From the NCBI RefSeq assembly GCF_001750685.1, contig NZ_CP017269.1, positions 1,839,416 to 1,903,415 of the forward strand: DNA of 64,000 nucleotides, written 5' to 3'. Shown one piece after another: positions 58,787 through 64,000 of this stretch; positions within the stretch are counted from its first letter, which is position 1, and each line of letters opens with the position of its first letter. Made by a program: the position numbers and the translations under genes. The DNA comes from Geosporobacter ferrireducens (GTDB taxonomy: Bacteria > Bacillota > Clostridia > Peptostreptococcales > Thermotaleaceae). The notes beneath the pieces were generated by a model, which was given only the letters and a program-made list of their open reading frames with translations, was not told the origin of the DNA and searched no databases.

Positions 58787-59398
58787 TTATTTTTTTGCAA
58801 TTCCATTCAATAAAACATCAGCCATTTGTTCTATAATTTCTTCCTTCGTCAAACCTTCAGCTAGATCTTCATAACGCTGCAGGAGAATACTCATGATAGC
58901 TGCACCTACCATTATTCCAGTAAGGATAGACGGGTGATATTGCCGGAATCGCCCTTTCCTCATTCCTTCAGCAAAGAATCTATCAATAATTCCCTTAATA
59001 GGAGGAATAATTTTTTGAAACCAAAGGTCTTCAATATCAGAGTGGTATTGCACCTCATTCAATATAACCTTGATAATAGAAAAATGCTGTTGGATCATTT
59101 CCAATCTATTTTTCATAAAGGTAATCAATATTTCGCGATCACTTTTTTCAACATTATGATCGAAAATTTCTACTATACCATGTCCTGCAATCTTGGGTAC
59201 CATTACTTCAATGGCTTTGTATAGAATTCCATGCAGTAAATCCTGCTTTTTAGGAAAGTATCGGAAAATAGTCCCCTCTGCAACACCTGCTTTCACTGCA
59301 ATTTCTTTCGTCGTTGTGCCATTGTATCCTTTTTGAGCAAAAATTTCGATGGCAGCCTGTATGATTCTCTCCTCTGTGGTTTCTAATTTTGTATCCAC
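58787..59398 (-). CDS. TetR family regulator of ABC exporter
   Basis: A 203-residue regulator. GTG 59398 (MDTKLETTEERIIQAAIEIF) has TTAGGAGG 8 bases upstream; GTG 59407 is too close to it. Helix-turn-helix: FAQKGYNGTTTKEIAVKAGV, AEGTIFRYFPKKQDLLH. First gene of the exporter operon; the palindrome at 59417-59432 between its -10 and ribosome site is the likely operator, so it should repress itself and the exporter. Confidence 0.93.
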   Translation of the reverse strand: MDTKLETTEERIIQAAIEIFAQKGYNGTTTKEIAVKAGVAEGTIFRYFPKKQDLLHGILYKAIEVMVPKIAGHGIVEIFDHNVEKSDREILITFMKNRLEMIQQHFSIIKVILNEVQYHSDIEDLWFQKIIPPIKGIIDRFFAEGMRKGRFRQYHPSILTGIMVGAAIMSILLQRYEDLAEGLTKEEIIEQMADVLLNGIAKK

Positions 59399-59416
59399 AA
59401 TATACACCTCCTAAAT

Positions 59417-59466
59417 GAGTGATTACTCACTCCTATTATTTTATACCTTTTAAATATTTTATGCAA
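59417..59466 (-). promoter_or_regulatory. promoter and TetR operator of the ABC exporter operon
   Basis: Minus strand: TTGCAT (59466-59461), 17 bases, TAAAAT (59443-59438), then the palindrome GAGTGA-TTAC-TCACTC (59417-59432) directly downstream of the -10, a classic repressor position. Confidence 0.75.
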
Positions 59467-59523
59467 TCATCCATTTCAAAAAATATTTTTGTCATTTTCC
59501 CGGGAAATATTGCAGCAAATGAC

Positions 59524-59567
59524 AAAGTCCCCTGAAATATAATGGTTTTTATATTTCAGGGGACTTT
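59524..59567. terminator. 17-bp hairpin terminator
   Basis: AAAGTCCCCTGAAATAT pairs with ATATTTCAGGGGACTTT around a 10-base loop, downstream of the minus-strand GH18 gene. Confidence 0.75.
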
Positions 59568-59612
59568 ATCATTTATATTTTTTGTAGGATTGATAAAAAT
59601 GAGACGTAATGC

Positions 59613-59636
59613 GGACGAACACTGTTCGTCCCTACC
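59613..59636. repeat. short copy of the GTAGGG intergenic repeat
   Basis: GGACGAAC-ACT-GTTCGTCC followed by CTACC; the reverse complement GGTAGGGACGAACAGTGTTC matches the element at 10347 closely. A stunted copy. Confidence 0.6.
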
Positions 59637-59687
59637 AGTCTCACGTCACATGATTCAACAAATACGAAACATAACTCATAGGCAGTC

Positions 59688-61397
59688 CTAAAAAGGATTG
59701 TGAAATACTAATGCCTTATGGTCTTTACCCTCTTTTATCATCTCCTGCAATACAGGCCAGACTGCCCTATCCTCAAAGCCTCTTCTCCATGCTGCAGTTC
59801 CTGCCAGTTGATATTTGCTTACTAAACTGGCTTTTAATGCAATCGATCTGGGGTCCTCCAGCCAGATTTTGAATATGCCCTCATCCTCTTCGTATTTAGC
59901 GAAGTATTGGCCTGCAGCTTCATCCCAAAGGACATCGGCTTTTTTCTCAAGAATGATCTCCTTTGCACGCACCATGGAGATCGCTTTCGATTCTACCTTA
60001 TTCTTTCCATTTTCATCTTTATATTCACGCCATACCCTCGTATAAAAAGGCAATCCAATGAGCATTTTTTCTTCCGGAATGAATTCTAAGCTTCTTTGAA
60101 TTCCCCGTTCTACCCATCCGATAGATGCTACAGAACCGCTGACGGGACTGGAAGCCCAGTGTTCATCATAGGTCATTACTGCCACATAATCGACAATACT
60201 TGCCAAAGCTTTCCGGTCATATACCTTTGACCACTGCTCACTGGTAGAAGGTACCGTTACGTCTACCGAAAGCACCAGGCTCTGTAGTTTGATTTGCGTT
60301 TTTAGCTCCTCCATAAAAGTTACAAAGGCTGCTTGATCTGCATAATACATATTTTCAAAATCTACATTGATTCCATCAAGATTATATAGGCTGGCATAAA
60401 ATACCAACTGCCCGATCACCTTACTTCTTATATCTTTGTTGTTTAGAACCTTAGAGGTCAGATCTGGGTCAAAGCTGTTATCTACCAAGGCCCACACCTG
60501 ATACCCCTTTTTATGGGCCTCTTCCACGTAACTTTTATCAGCCTTGTTCAGTACCGTCCCTTCCTCATCCATTACACTAAACCAAGTGGGTGCAATGACA
60601 TCCAGTGCTTCAATCTTCTCTTCTTCTGAAAGCTTCGGAGATTTTTCATGGACATATTCCCATGCCAGATTAATTTGTTTTCCACGATCGTTAAAATCTT
60701 CCCTTTTTATATTCATCTGATAATCCGTGGTATTTTTCTCATAAATCTCACTGACATATTTTTTCTCTAAATATCCAAAGTTCCCTTCTTGACTGCGTAC
60801 GCGAACCCAGCCATTCTCCTCTTCCAGAATACGAACCTGGCTGCCGTTGTTCAATCTCTCCACTGCAAACGTAAAAAAGGTTCTTTTTGGGGTTAAACGC
60901 AGCGGATTTCCCGTTACAATTCCCCACTGCTCTTTTTCTGAAAATTCATCAACAAAAACTGTCCTTCTATTTTCAGACAGACTTATATTAAATCCCTCGA
61001 TTTTTTGCAGCAATTCCACAGGCACATAAATTTGACCCTCTAGATTCTTGGTAGGTATATTGATACTGATTTCATTATCCTGAATCATCCGGGTCAGTTT
61101 TAAATCTTCCAGTTGTATTGCCTTATCCTTTAAAGGAATAAATACCCGTTTTTGATCCTCTGACAGGGATATCCCTTCACTTATATGCTGCTGCACTACA
61201 GCAAAAGGCAAATAAATTTCCGTATCATCGATGTAGGGCTCTTCTATATCTTCAATTTCCACATTACCGATTACCAGCTTTATATGATTATTTAAAAATG
61301 CAGGATTTGTTTCCTTCCATTCTATTACACTAAAAACAGCTCCTATCAGTACGAACAGGAGTATCGCAGCAGTAATCATCCATCCTTTTCCTCTCAT
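59688..61397 (-). CDS. membrane-anchored GH18 protein with stalk and SH3 domains
   Basis: A 569-residue protein; ATG 61397 (MRGKGWMITAAILLFVLIGA) has GGGAGAG upstream and one N-terminal helix. Residues 40-150 hold copper amine oxidase N-terminal-like strands (EIYLPFAVVQQHIS; QIYVPVELLQKI), 165-215 an SH3-like domain (GSQVRILEEENGWVRVRSQE), and 250-560 a GH18 barrel with the catalytic line LDGINVDFENMYY (Asp and Glu kept). Similar proteins are spore-cortex or cell-wall hydrolases such as YaaH/SleL relatives; the exact substrate is not clear. Confidence 0.88.
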   Translation of the reverse strand: MRGKGWMITAAILLFVLIGAVFSVIEWKETNPAFLNNHIKLVIGNVEIEDIEEPYIDDTEIYLPFAVVQQHISEGISLSEDQKRVFIPLKDKAIQLEDLKLTRMIQDNEISINIPTKNLEGQIYVPVELLQKIEGFNISLSENRRTVFVDEFSEKEQWGIVTGNPLRLTPKRTFFTFAVERLNNGSQVRILEEENGWVRVRSQEGNFGYLEKKYVSEIYEKNTTDYQMNIKREDFNDRGKQINLAWEYVHEKSPKLSEEEKIEALDVIAPTWFSVMDEEGTVLNKADKSYVEEAHKKGYQVWALVDNSFDPDLTSKVLNNKDIRSKVIGQLVFYASLYNLDGINVDFENMYYADQAAFVTFMEELKTQIKLQSLVLSVDVTVPSTSEQWSKVYDRKALASIVDYVAVMTYDEHWASSPVSGSVASIGWVERGIQRSLEFIPEEKMLIGLPFYTRVWREYKDENGKNKVESKAISMVRAKEIILEKKADVLWDEAAGQYFAKYEEDEGIFKIWLEDPRSIALKASLVSKYQLAGTAAWRRGFEDRAVWPVLQEMIKEGKDHKALVFHNPF

Positions 61398-61544
61398 AGC
61401 CTCTCTCCCTTGTCCTTCATTTCTTATTCTATTGTACCATACTGACACAGCTTCTCTTGTGGTAATATCAGTAAGAATATCCGGATAATCTCCCCTGCAA
61501 ACCTTAATGCCCGATGTTTTCTAACATACCGGACACAACAAAGA

Positions 61545-61572
61545 AAACCGCACTTTCTAAAAAGCACGGCTT
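61545..61572 (-). terminator. terminator of the chromate transporter genes
   Basis: AAACCGCACTT (61545-61555) and AAGCACGGCTT (61562-61572) form an 11-pair stem on the minus-strand RNA including G-U pairs, followed by TTTTCTTT. Confidence 0.7.
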
Positions 61573-61580
61573 AACTATCG

Positions 61581-62102
61581 TTAATAAAGCAATATACCCA
61601 ATGCGCCAGCACCCAGGATGCTTAAAATTGGATGCAGCTTCAATTTATGAATACTAAAAAGCACCAGCAGTGCAATCAACACACTTTTATAATCGATAAA
61701 AGCTGTCCGACCAACGGAAATCCCTGCACTTAGAATCATCCCCAATACCGCTGGACGAATTCCTTCAAATACAGCCTTGGTCTCTTTTGCATCTTTAATT
61801 TTTAGGAAGTATCTTGCTACTAGAATAACCAGCATAAAAGATATAATGGTTACACCAATGCTTCCTGCCAGCGCGCCGGGATAACCGGCTACCTTATAGC
61901 CTACGAAGGTAGACGTATTAATCGCAATCGGCCCCGGAGTCATTTCCGCTATAGCAATGATGTCTACAAATTCTTTTGCAGTCAACCACTGATGATTGAT
62001 TACTACTTCCTTCTCAATCAGGGGAAGCATTGCGAGTCCGCCGCCAAAGCTGAACCCTCCGATTTTCATGAATGTAATAAATATCTCTAATATTGTATTC
62101 AT
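61581..62102 (-). CDS. short-chain chromate transporter family protein, second half
   Basis: A 173-residue single CHR domain. FSFGGGLAMLPLIEKEVV and IIAIAEMTPGPIAINTSTFV with GYKVAGYPGALAGSIG are the CHR signatures (F-G-G-G, P-G-P). ATG overlaps the stop of the partner gene by 4 bases. Short-chain CHR pairs act as heterodimers equal to one full ChrA. Chromate export is shown for some family members only; the natural substrate in anaerobes is unclear. Confidence 0.92.
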   Translation of the reverse strand: MNTILEIFITFMKIGGFSFGGGLAMLPLIEKEVVINHQWLTAKEFVDIIAIAEMTPGPIAINTSTFVGYKVAGYPGALAGSIGVTIISFMLVILVARYFLKIKDAKETKAVFEGIRPAVLGMILSAGISVGRTAFIDYKSVLIALLVLFSIHKLKLHPILSILGAGALGILLY

Positions 62103-62638
62103 AGCCCCCGCTCCCTTCGATAAAGAACAAAACCCAGCAATCCTGACCCTATAATGATGGGAATGGGATGTATATGAAAGTAGGCAATCAAAACAACCAC
62201 AATAAGAATCCAGGTAAGATTCTTTGCTGTTCTAGGGAGATTCTTTCCAAGTTTTAATACAGCACCTATAATTAATGCAACCACCGCAGGACGAATTCCC
62301 TTAAAAACTGCCTCTACAGCAGGCATTTGATGAAACTGTACAAAGAATACGGCAATCAATAAGATCATCAGGATAGAAGGCAAAATTGTAGCTGTACACG
62401 CCAATAAAGCACCTTTGAAACCAAACATTCTATAGCCTACATAGGTGGAAGCATTGATTGCCAATGCTCCCGGAATCGTCTGGGAAAGTGCAATTACATC
62501 CATAAATTCGTCTTCTTCAATCCACTTGTTTTTTTCCACAATTTCTTCCTGGATTAGAGGGATCATGGCATAGCCACCCCCAAGGGTAAAGGCACCTATC
62601 CGAAAAAATATGGAAAACATTTTTATTAAATCCTTCAT
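62099..62638 (-). CDS. short-chain chromate transporter family protein, first half
   Basis: A 179-residue CHR domain protein. ATG 62638 (MKDLIKMFSIFFRIGAFTLG) has AGAAAGGA 9 bases upstream; the longer frame lacks support. FTLGGGYAMIPLIQEEIVEK and VIALSQTIPGALAINASTYV with GYRMFGFKGALLACTA are present; the second Pro of P-G-P is Ala here (IPGAL), common in one partner of such pairs. First gene of the two, from a good promoter at 62704-62732. Confidence 0.92.
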   Translation of the reverse strand: MKDLIKMFSIFFRIGAFTLGGGYAMIPLIQEEIVEKNKWIEEDEFMDVIALSQTIPGALAINASTYVGYRMFGFKGALLACTATILPSILMILLIAVFFVQFHQMPAVEAVFKGIRPAVVALIIGAVLKLGKNLPRTAKNLTWILIVVVLIAYFHIHPIPIIIGSGLLGFVLYRRERGL

Positions 62639-62703
62639 AGGCTGCATTCCTTTCTTCATACCCGGCAAGGAGAATTGGAAAATACTTCATCGGTTCTCTA
62701 CAA

Positions 62704-62732
62704 ATTTTATATGATTTACTTTTTTTTGTCAA
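62704..62732 (-). promoter_or_regulatory. sigma-A type promoter of the chromate transporter pair
   Basis: Minus strand TTGACA (62732-62727), 17 bases, TAAAAT (62709-62704): exact -35 and near-consensus -10, about 70 bases before the start at 62638. Confidence 0.75.
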
Positions 62733-62755
62733 ATACTATACTGTTGAATGTATTT

Positions 62756-62896
62756 TTTACGGGCAGACACAAGGCCTGCTCCTACAGAAACCGGGTATTG
62801 CAGGGAACGGCCTCATGCCCTCACCGCTCTCTACATAAATCTAAAACAGGAATGTAGGGATCAACGCCCTCGCCGGTACACCTATAAATAAGGATT
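62756..62896. repeat. degenerate repeat fragments
   Basis: ACGGGCAGACACAAGGCCTG then CTCCTAC matches part of the 146-base repeat, and TGTAGGGATCAACGCCCTCG resembles the GTAGGGGCG arm. The stretch reads as broken copies of the same family placed side by side. No gene seen. Confidence 0.55.
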
Positions 62897-62930
62897 CCCA
62901 GTCACACATCTATATAGATGTGTGACTGGG
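62897..62930. repeat. 34-base perfect palindrome
   Basis: CCCAGTCACACATCTAT is followed without a gap by its own reverse complement. Its right half begins copy B of the 146-base repeat, so it may be the end of the element or the result of inverted junction formation. Confidence 0.75.
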
Positions 62931-63058
62931 ACATTTAACATTCAACCCGATTTAAGTCCTAGATCCTGGTAGGGGAGGATCTGTGGTCCTCCCGAAAATG
63001 CAGCGGGCAGACACAAGGCCTGCCCCTACGGTCTTGGATGGATAAGTAAGCTTTCTCA
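62913..63058. repeat. 146-base intergenic repeat, copy B
   Basis: Same borders (TATAGATGTGTGACT ... AAGCTTTCTCA) and same length as copy A at 53442-53587, with scattered base changes; the pair GTAGGGGAGGATCTG and CCTGCCCCTAC are the inner arms. It lies just downstream of the aminopeptidase stop. Confidence 0.8.
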
Positions 63059-63094
63059 GTCACAGATCTCTATGCAGCTCCATTATTCTATTAT

Positions 63095-64000
63095 TTATTT
63101 TAAGTTTTCTGGATTTAGACATTCCAGCTCAGGAATCACAAAAATGCCGTCCTTACGAACCAGCTTACCGTCAAAATAGATTTCTCCTCCGCCATATTCG
63201 GGAGTCTGGATGCACACCAAATCCCAATGAATAGCTGAGCCATTGCCATTGCTGGCATCATCATAGCTTTGACCCGGTGTGAAATGAAAGCTTCCCATAA
63301 TCTTTTCGTCAAACAATGTATCCTTCATAGGTTTTAGGATATAAGGGTTAACACCGATAGCAAACTCTCCGATATATCTGGCCCCCTCATCGGTATCAAA
63401 AACCTCGTTGAGTTTTTTTGTATCATTGGCAGTAGCTTTAATAATCTTACCTGCTTCGAACTCCAAACGAATGTTCTCATAGGTAAAGCCCTGGAATACC
63501 GCCGGACAATTATAGGAAAGCACACCATTAACCGAATTCTTAACCGGTGCTGTAAACACCTCTCCATCAGGGATGTTTAATTTTCCATCGCATTTAATCA
63601 CAGGAATTCCTTTAATAGAGAAGGTTAGATCGGTTCCCGCACCTTTGATATGTACTTCATCGGTCTTTTCCATTAATGCTACCAGGCTGTCCATTGCCTT
63701 TGACATTTTGCTGTAATCTAAATTGCATACGTCAAAATAAAAATCTTCAAAGTTCTCTAAGCTGGTATTGGCCAATTGTGCCATTCCCGCATTTGGGTAC
63801 CGCAATACTACCCATTTTGTATGATTTACCCTTTGCTCAGAATGGACAGGTTTTTGAAATAGTTCCGAATACAGCTTCATCTTACTTCCTGGTACGTCAC
63901 TGAGCTCATTTGCATTTTGTCCTGCCCGTATACCTATGTATGCATCCATATCCTTCATTCTTTCCAATTCATAGCGCGCCATCCTCTTCAGCTGCTCTTC
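63095..64000 (-). CDS. M29 family aminopeptidase (partial, 5' end off window)
   Basis: The frame runs to the right edge without a start being needed (codons before Met 63982 read EEQLKR), so 301 C-terminal residues are visible of about 370-410. GIRAGQNANELSDVPG, LSYNCPAVFQGFTYENIRLE, FAIGVNPYI, GSFHFTPGQSYDDASNGNGS and AIHWDLVCI carry the metal ligands (Glu, Glu, His, His, Asp) of the thermophilic aminopeptidase family (AmpS/PepS/AmpT). These are cytoplasmic exopeptidases with two metal ions. It is followed by repeat copy B. Confidence 0.93.
   Translation of the reverse strand, partial: EEQLKRMARYELERMKDMDAYIGIRAGQNANELSDVPGSKMKLYSELFQKPVHSEQRVNHTKWVVLRYPNAGMAQLANTSLENFEDFYFDVCNLDYSKMSKAMDSLVALMEKTDEVHIKGAGTDLTFSIKGIPVIKCDGKLNIPDGEVFTAPVKNSVNGVLSYNCPAVFQGFTYENIRLEFEAGKIIKATANDTKKLNEVFDTDEGARYIGEFAIGVNPYILKPMKDTLFDEKIMGSFHFTPGQSYDDASNGNGSAIHWDLVCIQTPEYGGGEIYFDGKLVRKDGIFVIPELECLNPENLK

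Noticed and set aside
62756-63058. Remnant of an insertion sequence with transposase
   Set aside because: No frame with transposase similarity in the repeats; a small non-autonomous element is a better description.

Overview
The window is AT-rich, chromosomal-looking DNA from an anaerobic, endospore-forming member of the Clostridia; the exact genus cannot be fixed from sequence alone. Signs of this are a spore photoproduct lyase (38468-39493), a divergent small acid-soluble spore protein (36504-36731), a 2-oxoacid:ferredoxin oxidoreductase pair (33768-36365), Feo iron uptake, a Na+-linked antiporter module, an NSS transporter with a MetS-type mini-subunit, and a heme H-NOX chemoreceptor closely matching the known Thermoanaerobacter type. 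No rRNA, tRNA, CRISPR, prophage or intact insertion sequence was seen. Most genes carry strong AGGAGG-type ribosome binding sites, which often place the start downstream of the longest open frame; starts here were chosen on that basis.

Layout. 1-4.2 kb: partial cvfB, deoxynucleoside kinase, DUF4870 protein, MATE pump and two small unknown genes. 4.5-8.7 kb: eight-gene antiporter operon in the order of the Mbh hydrogenase antiporter module (E-F-G-DUF4040-MbhE-B-C-D) with no MrpA N-terminal domain and no hydrogenase genes. 9-15 kb: membrane-anchored unknown, HAD phosphatase and glutamate synthase large subunit. 15.2-20.5 kb: TetR-controlled RND efflux pair plus a YHS protein. 20.7-26.2 kb: RocB-like M20 peptidase, FMN-binding protein, ADP-ribosylglycohydrolase, SprT-like metalloprotein and a CorA-shaped unknown membrane protein. 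26.2-31 kb: CBS-PAS-sigma54 activator, small secreted peptide and a Fur-type-controlled feoAB operon ending in a Cys-rich miniprotein. 31-39.5 kb: envelope proteins, KorAB, spore proteins and SplB. 39.8-46 kb: H-NOX chemoreceptor, CAP-domain lipoprotein, HD-GYP protein and NSS transporter with small partners. 46.2-53.3 kb: two-component system with a MacAB-type exporter and a secreted helical-repeat protein. 53.6-59.4 kb: topoisomerase III and a second TetR-controlled ABC exporter. 59.7-64 kb: GH18 protein, split chromate transporter, an intergenic repeat cluster and a partial M29 aminopeptidase.

How parts work together. The strongest regulatory observation is that the macA operon and the separate secreted helical-repeat gene share the same promoter architecture: two 9-base direct repeats at an 11-base period, ending exactly 7 bases upstream of the -10 box. 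This suggests that the OmpR-family regulator encoded in the macA operon controls both. Feo expression appears to be governed by a Fur-like box overlapping a TTGACA-N17-TATGCT promoter. Both TetR genes have palindromes at their operon promoters. A small intergenic repeat family (GTAGGGGCG-type inverted repeats, including two 146-base copies) is scattered through the right part of the window.
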